Assembly (NCBI GenBank): GCA_903906695.1 | Contig: CAIVLG010000037.1 | Coordinates: 1 to 64,000, forward strand | Origin: an uncultured beta proteobacterium | GTDB lineage: Bacteria > Pseudomonadota > Gammaproteobacteria > Burkholderiales > Burkholderiaceae_C | DNA: 64,000 nt | Reading direction: 5' to 3' | Shown here: positions 1 through 9,600 of the stretch, piece by piece | Position numbering within the stretch: the first letter of the stretch is position 1 | How the letters are laid out: every line of letters begins with the position of its first letter | Notes under the pieces: model-generated | The model's input: the letters and a program-made list of their open reading frames with translations, nothing else | What the model was told of the DNA's origin: nothing | The model's database searches: none | Made by a program: the position numbers and the translations under genes

Positions 1-81
1 AGTTGAATTTTTGAAAGCCGATTGGCTTTCACCGGTTGTCTCCTCGGGTCCTTTCGTAACCTACAGGTTCAGGGATCCCTT

Positions 82-112
82 AAGGGCTGGTCGCAAGACC
101 AGCCCTTTTTTT
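82..112 (+). terminator. Rho-independent terminator
   Basis: Perfect stem AAGGGCTGGTC-GCAA-GACCAGCCCTT followed by a T-run (TTTTTTT). Confidence 0.85.
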
Positions 113-222
113 CGGGCAGAATGGGTGTTAATAAGCTGATGGCCAAAACCCTAAAGAATCAACGAGTTACGTGATTTTCGGACGGTCAAAAAAGAAAATT
201 AGGCGGGCAATCCCGCAGCATA

Positions 223-1173
223 TTAGGGGGATGCCGCCCCTGACAATTTCACCGCTGTGAGCCACTCCACACCCAGCCAGCCTTTAACCAGAGTCACCAT
301 TACCCGCGAGCCTGGACTTGGGTCCAGCTTCTGCCACTCAGAGTACCGGGTGAAAGACATCTCTACATCCGCTCTTATTTGCCCTGGCATCACGATTGAT
401 GCAAAGTACTTAGTGGGGACGGGACCGGTGGCCTGCTTCCGTAACTTGACGTACTCGACGCTCAGGGTCCGTTCCCCCTCAACGTGTAAGCTGTTGAGCC
501 CATCGACCAACGGCCCAGCCGGCCCAATGAGAAATAGGAAGCAGACCCCCAGGTTCTTCATCGTGGCGCGCCACCTTAATACTGCGTCCGTCGATAGCAA
601 TAGAACCATGCCAGTAGTCGCAGCCAACACCCCACTCGTGAAGAGTAAGCGAAGTTCCCAAGGTGTGCCAAAGACACCCGGTTCCGCGCGCCAAGATTCG
701 GATAGCAAAAACCAGAGCAACAGTAACGCAAACTGCGCGTCCACAAGGTTTGCCAATCTGCCCCGTGGTTTCGTTTGCCCGGTAGAGTCAGCGGGAAGCT
801 TCCCCATCAGGCGGTCCAGGGCGGCAACAAGTTGTGCCATGTCCGACTGCTGCTGTTCATAGTCTTCTTGACGGGGGAACGACCAAGCACCCGACCCAAC
901 CTTTAAGAGGTTATCGCCAAACTTCAGGGAGCGTAGCCCGGGGTTCCGGAGCGCAAAAGCGAGAAACAACTCTCGCACGGGCTGGCTAGCCTTGAATATG
1001 TCCAGTACATCGCTTCGCTGCGTTACCACCCGAAGTCGCCTGTCAAAACGGTCGTCCCCGGTGCTGTTTTTGTTCTTAAGAAACCACCGTATGAAGGGTC
1101 GCGTCTGTGTCACCGTGAAGCTCGCGCGTACGGCGGTTGGGATACCGAGGCCTGCGCCCGGGACTGTGCGCAT
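223..1173 (-). CDS. Hypothetical membrane protein, cargo of the TIR element
   Basis: 316-aa ORF with three hydrophobic segments (FALLLLWFLL, LLFTSGVLAATTGMVLLL, LGVCFLFLIGPAG). No family recognised. Confidence 0.55.
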   Translation of the reverse strand: MRTVPGAGLGIPTAVRASFTVTQTRPFIRWFLKNKNSTGDDRFDRRLRVVTQRSDVLDIFKASQPVRELFLAFALRNPGLRSLKFGDNLLKVGSGAWSFPRQEDYEQQQSDMAQLVAALDRLMGKLPADSTGQTKPRGRLANLVDAQFALLLLWFLLSESWRAEPGVFGTPWELRLLFTSGVLAATTGMVLLLSTDAVLRWRATMKNLGVCFLFLIGPAGPLVDGLNSLHVEGERTLSVEYVKLRKQATGPVPTKYFASIVMPGQIRADVEMSFTRYSEWQKLDPSPGSRVMVTLVKGWLGVEWLTAVKLSGAASP

Positions 1174-1355
1174 TGAGAGCGCTCCATCAAGAACTGCACC
1201 TTCGTCATCTGGTGCTCCAGGCGCGCCTGCTTGGCCCGCAGCCCTGCCAGGGTCACTTCGGCCTTCTCGACAACGCCCGCTAGCGCCGCGCGCTCATTGA
1301 GCAGCCACTTGATGTCGGGAGGGGTGCGCATGCGGGGCGTCGGGGCGGCCACCAT
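1110..1355 (-). CDS. Small coiled-coil-like protein with [17 protein letters not shown] motif
   Basis: ORF within 1110..1475, plausible start [17 protein letters not shown]. Similar to the N-terminus of the adjacent ORF 1294..1980. Confidence 0.4.
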   Translation of the reverse strand: MVAAPTPRMRTPPDIKWLLNERAALAGVVEKAEVTLAGLRAKQARLEHQMTKVQFLMERSQCAQSRAQASVSQPPYARASR

Positions 1356-1980
1356 TTGCTCGTGCCGCCTCATCAACTGCCGCCTTCGCGATTGCTGCGG
1401 CTCGTACCGCAAGGTCCACAAGTGTGGCTGGCTGCTTCCAGCGCCAAACCCCAGGAATTCCGCGAGCCGTGCCATGCAGTGGTTCTACCAAGCGGGCACG
1501 AGCCAGGCAATAGAGCGCTGTCTTCACCGAAGTCCTCAGGCTCCTGCGACTCGATGGGAACGGAAGCGTGAGCTGAAAATGTAGGACCACTTGATTGATG
1601 AGCTGTATCGTGTCCACCGCGGCTGGCGATGCATCCTTCAGTGTTTGTAAGATGAATTGTGTAAGCGCACCGCGCTTGCCGTACTTCCCCGCCCACGCAT
1701 AGACGACACCGCCGGCGCTGGGCTCGACTCGGCTGTATGCAAGCCCGATGCTTGCGTCTAATGCGTCCAGAGTGACCTGATGAGACTCCCGCGCTTCTGC
1801 GCATCGCAACATCAACGCGGTTATTGCATCCACCTTGCGCTGAAGTGCCGCCAACCGAGGGGCCAAAGCCTTTTGGTGAAAGTAGGTTTTGCCGATTTCG
1901 CCCGCAATGGCGGCTCGCTCGTTGAGCAGCCACTTCAAGTCGGGTGGTGTGCGAGTGCGAACGGAGGGGGAATTGGGCAC
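1294..1980 (-). CDS. Hypothetical protein: coiled-coil N-terminus plus possible winged-helix region
   Basis: Longest minus-strand ORF in the element. [20 protein letters not shown] is followed by [28 protein letters not shown]...[36 protein letters not shown]. Start uncertain: GTG at 1980, or an ATG at 2094 inside the right TIR. Confidence 0.45.
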   Translation of the reverse strand: MPNSPSVRTRTPPDLKWLLNERAAIAGEIGKTYFHQKALAPRLAALQRKVDAITALMLRCAEARESHQVTLDALDASIGLAYSRVEPSAGGVVYAWAGKYGKRGALTQFILQTLKDASPAAVDTIQLINQVVLHFQLTLPFPSSRRSLRTSVKTALYCLARARLVEPLHGTARGIPGVWRWKQPATLVDLAVRAAAIAKAAVDEAARANGGRPDAPHAHPSRHQVAAQ

Positions 1981-2125
1981 GTTGGTAGGGCACGGAGTTG
2001 ACGATACCGCTGTACAGCGACCGACTGTGGCCAAAAAGCCTCGAAAACGGGTGAAATCCGGCGAATTCGGACCTTTGGCCGCAGTTTGGGCCATCAGCTT
2101 ATTAACACCCGGCAGAATCAGCGTG

Positions 2126-2509
2126 ATGAGATTCCTCCACACCATGCTGCGCGTCGGCGACCTGCAACGCTCGATCGACTTTTACACCGGCGTCCTGGGC
2201 ATGCAACTGCTGCGCAAGACCGAGAACCCGGATTACAAATACACGCTGGCTTTTGTCGGTTTCGGCAAAAATCCGGAGCATGCCGAGATCGAACTGACCT
2301 ACAACTGGGGCGTCGATTCGTATGAAATAGGCACCGCCTTTGGGCACCTGGCACTCGGCGTACCTGATGTCTACAGTGCCTGCGAAAAAATCAAGGTGGC
2401 GGGCGGCAAGGTCACGCGCGAAGCCGGCCCCGTCAAAGGTGGCACTACCGTCATTGCATTTGTCACCGACCCCGATGGCTACAAGATTGAACTGATCCAG
2501 CGTCCCTGA
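2126..2509 (+). CDS. gloA: Lactoylglutathione lyase (glyoxalase I)
   Basis: [47 protein letters not shown]...[16 protein letters not shown] is typical GloA. Confidence 0.95.
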   Translation: MRFLHTMLRVGDLQRSIDFYTGVLGMQLLRKTENPDYKYTLAFVGFGKNPEHAEIELTYNWGVDSYEIGTAFGHLALGVPDVYSACEKIKVAGGKVTREAGPVKGGTTVIAFVTDPDGYKIELIQRP

Positions 2510-2520
2510 GCGCGCTTGCC

Positions 2521-3183
2521 ATGGCCTCTCTCGCCGATCTACGCAAAAGCTACGAACGCGCCGAACTCAGCGAAGGAGCGTCTCACGCCGACCCGTTGCA
2601 GCAGTTCGAACAATGGCTGCAAGAAGCCATCGGCGCTGAAATTCCAGAGCCCAATGCGATGACACTGGCGACCGTGGCCAGCAATTTGCGGCCTTCGACG
2701 CGCGTGGTGCTGATCAAGGGCTATGACGAGCGCGGCATCACCTGGTTCACCAATTATGAGAGTCGCAAGGGACTGGAGCTGGCCGGCAATCCGTTTGCCG
2801 CTTTGCAGTTTCATTGGGTCGAGCTGGAGCGGGTGGTGCGCATCGAAGGTCAGGTGATCAAAGTCAGCGACGCCGAGAGTGATAGCTATTTTCACAGCCG
2901 CCCGCTCGACTCGCGCATCGGCGCCTGGGCTTCACCCCAAAGCCAGGTGATTGCCGGTCGTTCGGTCCTGATCGCGAATGCGGCCCGCTACGGCGCCAAG
3001 TTCCTGCTGCAACCGCCACGACCGCCGCACTGGGGCGGCTACCGCTTGCGGCCCGACTGCTGGCAATTCTGGCAAGGTCGCAAAAGTCGTTTGCACGACC
3101 GCTTGCGCTATACCTTGACTGCCAACGCCGAGTCAAGCGCCGAAAACAAAGCGGTCTGGATTCGCGAACGCCTGGCACCCTGA
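2521..3183 (+). CDS. pdxH: Pyridoxamine 5'-phosphate oxidase
   Basis: [16 protein letters not shown]...[10 protein letters not shown]...[24 protein letters not shown]...[29 protein letters not shown]. Confidence 0.95.
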   Translation: MASLADLRKSYERAELSEGASHADPLQQFEQWLQEAIGAEIPEPNAMTLATVASNLRPSTRVVLIKGYDERGITWFTNYESRKGLELAGNPFAALQFHWVELERVVRIEGQVIKVSDAESDSYFHSRPLDSRIGAWASPQSQVIAGRSVLIANAARYGAKFLLQPPRPPHWGGYRLRPDCWQFWQGRKSRLHDRLRYTLTANAESSAENKAVWIRERLAP

Positions 3184-3208
3184 AGTCCCGCAACACCGAT
3201 CTCCGAGG

Positions 3209-4153
3209 TCAAAAAGCACCGATCAGTGCCATCACCAGCGACACCGTAAGCATCGCCAGCGCGGTCGAAACCGCCACGCTGGCAGTCACCAATTCTTCCG
3301 CCACCCGGTAGCGCTGGGAAAACAGGAACACATTGGCGCCAATCGGCATCGCTGCCGCCACAATCATGACGGACAAGGACAAGCCGCTCAGTCCGAGCGT
3401 CCAGCTCAAGGCCGCCACCAGCGCCGGGAAGGCCAGGTTCTTGATCAGTGCCAAAGCAAGTGCGTCCTTGAAATGTTCGCCAATCCGGACATGGGTCAGC
3501 GTGACGCCCACCAGCACCAGCGCCATCGGGCCAAACGCGTTGCCCAAAAGCAGAAGTGGCTTGTCCAGCAGGGTCGGCACCACCAGCCCGGTCTGCGCAA
3601 AGATCAAGCCGGCGATGATCGGCAGTGGCACCGGGTGAAAAATGCCATTGCGCACCGCAAGCAGGACCGTCAGCATCATGTGCCGACTTTCCCGGGCATC
3701 GGCGGTGGCCTCTCGCGCCACGGCAAGTTCAAGTACCACGGTGGCCAGTGTCAGCAGCACCAAGGCGTGTACCGATATGAGCGTAAACAGGGTCACCAGA
3801 CCGGCCTGCCCATAAGCCAGACCGACCAGCGGAACACCGATCATCACGGTGTTGCTGAAGGTGGCCGCCAGCGCCAGCACGGTGGCCCGGCGCGTGAAGC
3901 CCTGCCAAACCAGCATCAAAGCAAACAGCAGGGTCGCAGCGACAAAATACATGGCCACCGGTTTGAAATCGAGTTCTTCGACATGCACCGTACTAATGGT
4001 GCGAAACAGCAGTGCCGGCGTCAGCACCATGAAGACCAGATTCGAAAGATCCTTGATCCCCTCTGCCCTGATCCATCCGGCACGGCCGGCCACATAGCCG
4101 ATGGCGATCAACAGCACCACCGGCAGCAAGGCAGAAAGAACAGGGTCGGTCAT
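3209..4153 (-). CDS. AEC (auxin efflux carrier) family transporter
   Basis: 314-aa polytopic protein; LPVVLLIAIGYVAGRAGWI...NLVFMVLTPALLFRT and PIGANVFLFSQRYRVAEELVTASVAVSTALAM are typical of AEC proteins. Confidence 0.85.
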   Translation of the reverse strand: MTDPVLSALLPVVLLIAIGYVAGRAGWIRAEGIKDLSNLVFMVLTPALLFRTISTVHVEELDFKPVAMYFVAATLLFALMLVWQGFTRRATVLALAATFSNTVMIGVPLVGLAYGQAGLVTLFTLISVHALVLLTLATVVLELAVAREATADARESRHMMLTVLLAVRNGIFHPVPLPIIAGLIFAQTGLVVPTLLDKPLLLLGNAFGPMALVLVGVTLTHVRIGEHFKDALALALIKNLAFPALVAALSWTLGLSGLSLSVMIVAAAMPIGANVFLFSQRYRVAEELVTASVAVSTALAMLTVSLVMALIGAF

Positions 4154-4168
4154 AACAGCACGAAGCGT

Positions 4169-4708
4169 TTATTTCACCAGTCGCGCAAAAGTCCGGCGAA
4201 ATTTGGCGACCTTGGGCGCAGCGACTGCCATGCAATAGCCTTGCTGCGGATTCTTCGCAAAGTAATCCTGGTGGTAATCTTCGGCCGGCCAGTAATTGCT
4301 CAGCGGAACAACTTCGGTGACGATGGCACTACGGTAGACACCACTGTCCGACATCTCGGCAATCAGGTCCTTGGCAACCGCCTCCTGCTCAGCGGCCGAG
4401 AAGTAGATGCCACTTCGGTACTGGGAGCCAACGTCATGCCCTTGGCAATTGAGCGTCGTCGGGTCGTGAATGACGAAGAATATTTCCAGTATTTCGCGCA
4501 GACTGATTTTCGAGGCGTCGAAGCGCAGCTTGACGACCTCGTTGTGGCCGGTGCTGCCGCCGCAGACCTGCTGGTAGCTGGGTCGCACCAAGTGCCCGTT
4601 GCAATAGCCGCTTTCGACGTCGTCGATCCCCCTGACATTGACGAAGACTGCTTCAGTGCACCAGAAGCACCCACCGCCAAGCGTAATGGTTTGCAGGGCA
4701 TCAGACAT
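4169..4708 (-). CDS. msrA: Peptide-methionine (S)-S-oxide reductase
   Basis: GGGCFWCTEAVF catalytic motif, YCNGHLVRPSYQQVCGGSTGHNEVVKLRFD, QDYFAKNPQQGYC. Confidence 0.95.
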   Translation of the reverse strand: MSDALQTITLGGGCFWCTEAVFVNVRGIDDVESGYCNGHLVRPSYQQVCGGSTGHNEVVKLRFDASKISLREILEIFFVIHDPTTLNCQGHDVGSQYRSGIYFSAAEQEAVAKDLIAEMSDSGVYRSAIVTEVVPLSNYWPAEDYHQDYFAKNPQQGYCMAVAAPKVAKFRRTFARLVK

Positions 4709-4733
4709 GGGAACTCTCCGTTGAAAGTCAAGA

Positions 4734-4762
4734 TTGACAGATTATCTCCCAGAAGTTACATT
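4734..4762 (+). promoter_or_regulatory. Sigma-70-type promoter of the tetR-RND operon
   Basis: TTGACA-17 bp-TACATT, about 24 nt upstream of the GTG start at 4787. Confidence 0.55.
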
Positions 4763-4782
4763 AATAACCGGTTAGTCATTAA
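4761..4782. promoter_or_regulatory. Candidate TetR-family operator
   Basis: TTAATAACCGGTTAGTCATTAA: inner palindrome TAACCGGTTA plus outer TTAAT/ATTAA, overlapping the predicted transcription start. Confidence 0.45.
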
Positions 4783-4786
4783 CATC

Positions 4787-5488
4787 GTGTCCCCATCAAA
4801 ACCCCACTCCAATACCGAGTCGCCAGCGCCCATCCGACACGAGCGGCGCAAGGACGCACGCCCCGGTGAACTGCTGGCGGCTGCGCTCGATCTGTTCGTG
4901 GAAAAGGGCTACGCCGCAACCCGGGTCGAACAAGTGGCGCACCGCGCCGGTGTGTCAAAAGGCACCCTGTTCCTGTACTTCGCCAGCAAGGAAGAGTTGT
5001 TCAAGGCGGTGGTTCGGGAAAACATTTCAGGACGCTTTTCGCAGTGGAATGCAGAATTCGAGGCTTTCGAAGGCAGCACCGCCGACATGCTGCAGCAATG
5101 CATGTCGCTGTGGTGGCAAAGACAAGGCAATTGCAAAGTATCGGGCATCTCCAAGTTGATGTTGAGCGAAGGAAAGAACTTTCCCGAGCTGGCCCAGTTC
5201 TATCAGCGCGATGTGATCCGGCCGGCGCAGCTGCTGATCCGTCGCATCCTGCAACGCGGCGTTGACCGTGGCGAATTCGCCCCGATCGACATGAAATACG
5301 GCGTCTACGCGGTGCTGGCGCCCATGATCTTCATGCAGTTGCTAATGCATTCGAACAGCGCGAACTTTGATGCGGCAGACGCCTTCCAACTGGTGCCCGA
5401 GGAATTCCTCGCGGCCCAAATGCATACCCTTCTGGATGGTCTGCGTCTGCGACCCCCTACTCCTACTCCAAGCAAAGGACTTCGCTGA
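4787..5488 (+). CDS. TetR/AcrR family transcriptional regulator
   Basis: LLAAALDLFVEKGYAATRVEQVAHRAGVSKGTLFLYFASKEELFKAVV HTH. GTG start inferred at 4787, in frame with ORF 3473..5488. Confidence 0.9.
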   Translation: MSPSKPHSNTESPAPIRHERRKDARPGELLAAALDLFVEKGYAATRVEQVAHRAGVSKGTLFLYFASKEELFKAVVRENISGRFSQWNAEFEAFEGSTADMLQQCMSLWWQRQGNCKVSGISKLMLSEGKNFPELAQFYQRDVIRPAQLLIRRILQRGVDRGEFAPIDMKYGVYAVLAPMIFMQLLMHSNSANFDAADAFQLVPEEFLAAQMHTLLDGLRLRPPTPTPSKGLR

Positions 5489-5490
5489 TC

Positions 5491-6639
5491 ATGAAACGCT
5501 GGTTGAAATGGACGCTTGTCGCCCTGCTCATCGTCTTGCTCGCAAGTGGTGTGTGGCGTGCCTTGTCAAACCGCCAGGCACAACAGGAAGCGGTTGCCAA
5601 ACTGGCTGGCGAACGCGCGCAAACAGTAGTCGAACTCGGCAGCGACGATGTGGTGGAGGTCAAATCGCGCGAGTTGGCTCTGGGCCTGCCGATTTCGGGC
5701 GCACTCAAAGCGGTGAATTCGGCAATCGTCAAAGCCCGGGTTGCCGGCGAATTGCAGGATTTGACCGTGCGCGAGGGCGATACGGTCCATGCTGGCCAGG
5801 TCATTGCCCGCGTCGACGCGAGTGAATATCAGGCCCGCGTGCGTCAGGCGCAGCAACAGGGGGAATCGGCCAAAGCCCAGGTGGACATTGCCCGGCGCGC
5901 CTTTGACAACAACCGCTCGCTGGTCGAACAGGGTTTTATCTCCAAGACGGCACTGGACACCTCGCTGGCAAGTCTGGCAGCAGCCGAAGCAAGCTACCGG
6001 GCGGCCCTGGCCGGCACCGACGTCGCCACCAAATCGCTTGACGACACGGTGTTGCGCGCACCTGTGGGCGGCGTGATTTCACAGCGCCTGGCGCAACCCG
6101 GTGAAAGGGTGGCGATCGAAGCGCGGATTGTCGAGATCGTCGATCTGAGCCGGCTCGAACTGGAGGCCAGCCTGAGCGCCTCCGAATCGCTGGACCTGCG
6201 ACTGGGTCAGAGTGCCACGCTGCAAGTGGAAGGTTCAGCCAAGCCGGTCGCAGCCCGCGTGGTAAGAATCAACCCCAGCGCCGTCGCGGGTAGCCGCGCG
6301 GTCGTCGCCTATCTGGCCGTTGAACCGGTGCCCGGTTTGCGCCAGGGCCTGTTTGTCCAGGGAACACTGGCGACGGGCCGCTTGCATACGCTGGCACTGC
6401 CACTGAGTGCGGTGCGTACCGACAAGCCACAGCCTTACGTGCAGTTGATCAAGGGACAGCAGGTGCTGCACCAGACGGTCGAACTCGGCGCTCGTGGCGA
6501 GGCAGACGGACAACCCATGGTCGCGGTCAAGGGCGTACCCGAAAATGCCAAGCTGGTATCGGGCAGCGTCGGCAGTTTGCGTGAGGGCACGGCGGTCCGC
6601 TTCCTCACCCCTCAGCCGGTTGCCGCGGAGGTCAAATAA
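5491..6639 (+). CDS. RND efflux periplasmic adaptor (MFP/HlyD family)
   Basis: GELQDLTVREGDTVHAGQVIARVDASEYQARVRQAQQQ... and VLRAPVGGVISQRLAQPGERV lipoyl/hairpin signatures. Confidence 0.92.
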   Translation: MKRWLKWTLVALLIVLLASGVWRALSNRQAQQEAVAKLAGERAQTVVELGSDDVVEVKSRELALGLPISGALKAVNSAIVKARVAGELQDLTVREGDTVHAGQVIARVDASEYQARVRQAQQQGESAKAQVDIARRAFDNNRSLVEQGFISKTALDTSLASLAAAEASYRAALAGTDVATKSLDDTVLRAPVGGVISQRLAQPGERVAIEARIVEIVDLSRLELEASLSASESLDLRLGQSATLQVEGSAKPVAARVVRINPSAVAGSRAVVAYLAVEPVPGLRQGLFVQGTLATGRLHTLALPLSAVRTDKPQPYVQLIKGQQVLHQTVELGARGEADGQPMVAVKGVPENAKLVSGSVGSLREGTAVRFLTPQPVAAEVK

Positions 6640-6642
6640 TCC

Positions 6643-9600
6643 ATGTGGTTCACCCGCGTCAGTCTCAAGAACCCGGTCTTCGCCACCATGGTGATGCTGG
6701 CTGTGGTCGTGCTGGGTCTGTTTTCCTACCAGCGGCTGCAGGTCGACCAGTTTCCAAATGTCGATTTTCCGGTGGTCGTGATCAGCACCGAATACCCGGG
6801 CGCTTCGCCCGAGATCGTCGAGAGCGAGGTCACCAAGAAGATCGAGGAAGGGGTCAACTCGATTGCCGGCATCAATGCCCTGACCTCGCGCAGCTACGAA
6901 AGCATGTCGGTTGTCATCATCGAATTCCAGTTGCACATCGACGGGCGCAAAGCCGCCGATGACGTGCGTGAAAAAGTGGCCATCCTGCGCCCGACACTGC
7001 GCACCGAAGTCAAGGAGCCGCGGGTGCTGCGTTTCGATCCCGCCAGCAAGGCGGTATGGTCCCTGGCAGTCATCGCCGAGGCACCCAAGAACAGCACCAG
7101 CGGCAGCAAAGCCTTGTCAGACGTTGAACGAACCAACTGGGCTGATCAGGTCCTCAGAAAGCGACTTGAAAACGTGCGCGGCGTGGGCTCGGTGACGCTG
7201 GTCGGCGGCACCAAGCGCGAAATCAATGTCTACCTCAAACCGCAGGCGCTTGAAGCCTTCGGCGTGACGCCGGAACAGGTGGCCACAGCGGTCACCAATG
7301 AAAGTCAGGACTTGCCGATGGGCTCGATTCGTTCGCTCGAACAGGAACGCGTGCTGCAGGTGGAGGCTCGAATGAAACGGCCGGAAGACTTTGGCAAGAT
7401 CATTGTCGCGCGCCGCAACGGCAGCCCGATACGCGTTGAGCAGGTTGCCAGCGTCACGGATGGCGCGCAGGAAACCGACAGCCTGGCACTTTTCAGCGGC
7501 CAGCGAACGCTGTTGCTGAGCATTCAGAAGTCGCAAGACGAAAACACGATTGCGGTGGTCGACGGTCTGCAAAAGGCGGTTGCCGCGATGAACGCCGAAT
7601 TGCCGCCGGGAGTGCGGCTGGAGCCGGTCTACGATGGCTCGCGGCAAATCCGCGTGGCCGTGGAAAACGTGCGCGAGACGCTCTTTGAAGGCGCCTTGCT
7701 GACCATCCTGATCGTGTTTCTCTTTCTCAATTCCTGGCGCTCGACGGTCATCACCGGCCTGACGCTGCCAATCGCCCTGATTGGCACTTTTCTGTTCATG
7801 AGCCTGTTCGGTTTCACCATCAACATGATCACCCTGATGGCGCTGAGCCTGTGCGTCGGTCTGCTGATCGATGATGCCATTGTGGTACGCGAAAACATCG
7901 TGCGCCATGTGCAAATGGGCAAGACACCGTACCAGGCGTCGCTTGACGGGACACAGGAAATCGGCTTGGCGGTGCTGGCCACCACACTGTCGATCGTGGC
8001 GGTCTTTCTGCCGATCGGTTTCATGGGTGGCATCATCGGAAAATTCTTCCATGAGTTCGGCATCACCATCGTCTCGGCAGTGCTGATCTCGATGTTTGTC
8101 AGTTTCACGCTCGACCCCATGCTATCGAGCGTCTGGCACGACCCCAGTATCCAGGCCCATGGCGCTCTAACAGCGCCGGCCACGTTCTACGACCGGACCA
8201 TCGGCCGTGTCACCGGCTGGTTTGATCATGGCACCGATGCGTTGATCGATCTCTATCAGAAGATTCTGGGCTGGGCCCTGGTGCACAAGCTCAAGACACT
8301 GTTCATGGCCCTGCTGATTTTTGTCACCAGCATCTTCATGGTGCCGCTGCTGGGCACCGAATTTGTGCCATCGGCCGATTTTTCGGAGACCTGGCTCAAC
8401 TTCTATACACCCATGGGTTCATCGATCGAGGTGACCGAAGCCAAGACCAAGCAGGTCGAGGCCATTCTGCGCAGCTATCCGGAGGTCAGTTATTCGCTCG
8501 CAACCATCAACACCGGCAGCGCCACCGGCAAGAGCTACGCCAGTTTCTACATCCGCCTGACCGACCGCAAAGCCCGCAGCCGCAGCGTGGACGAACTGTC
8601 GGATACGCTGCGCCAGCGTCTCAAGCAGATCCCCGGCATCACGGTGACCCACGTTGGCATGATGGATCCGGTGGGCGGGCAAAAGCAGATCGAATTCTCT
8701 TTGCAAGGCCAGGACCTGGCGGAACTCGAACGCCTGAGCAAGCTGGTGATGGACAAGATCCGCCCGATACCTGGGCTGGTCGACCTGGACTCGAGTGTCA
8801 AGCCGAACAAGCCTACGCTCAACGTGGCGGTCCGACGCGACGCGGCATCGGATCTGGGGTTGGGCATAGGGCAGATTGCCAGCGCCCTGCGCACGCTGGT
8901 GGCAGGACAGACGGTGAGCAATTGGCGGGCGCCTGATGATCAGACCTACGACGTCAACGTCCGTCTGGCACCGCAGGCGCGCGACAGTCCCGACGATCTG
9001 CAGCATCTGCCATTCACGCTCGGCCTCAACGCCGACGGCAGTACACGCATCGTGCGACTCAATCAGGTCGCAGCGGTCATAGATTCAACCGGTCCGAACC
9101 AGATCAACCGGCGCGACCTGATGCGCGAAGTCGCCATCAACAGCAACGTCTACAAACGCTCTGTCGGCGAAGTCTCCGACGACATCAAGGCAGCACTCGA
9201 CAGCGTCAGTTTTCCACCCGGCTACCGCTACAAGTTTGGCGGCTCGACCAAGAACATGGCCGAATCCTTTGATTACGCGATCTCAGCCCTGGTGCTGGCC
9301 ATCGTCTTCATCTACATGATTCTGGCGAGCCAGTTCAAGAGCTTCTTCCAGCCTCTGGCGCTGATGATGGCGCTGCCCCTGACTTTGATCGGCGTCGTGC
9401 TGGCGCTGCTGATGTTCGGCTCGACCCTGTCGATGTTCTCGATCATCGGCATCGTAATGCTGATGGGGCTGGTGACCAAGAACGCCATTTTGCTGGTTGA
9501 TTTCGCGATTCGTGCGCGCGAACCTGGCGTTGATGCTGATGGCCTCCGCGTCGACGGTATGGAGCGCAGCGCGGCGCTGCTGATGGCGGCCAAAGTGCGG

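Larger units (their letters stand above)
123..2110. mobile_element. TIR-bounded element with no recognisable transposase, flanked by an 8-bp target-site duplication
   Basis: GGGTGTTAATAAGCTGATGGCCaAAAC at 123-149 is the reverse complement of 2084-2110 (22 bp perfect, 27 bp with one mismatch). GGCAGAAT occurs immediately outside both ends (115-122 and 2111-2118). Confidence 0.85.

Noticed and set aside
2119-2145. ATG at 2145 as start for the 283-aa minus ORF
   Set aside because: Lies outside the element, antisense to gloA; a start inside the element is more likely.
3473-4786. N-terminal ~438 codons of ORF 3473..5488
   Set aside because: Antisense to the AEC transporter and msrA genes; the real TetR gene starts near GTG 4787.
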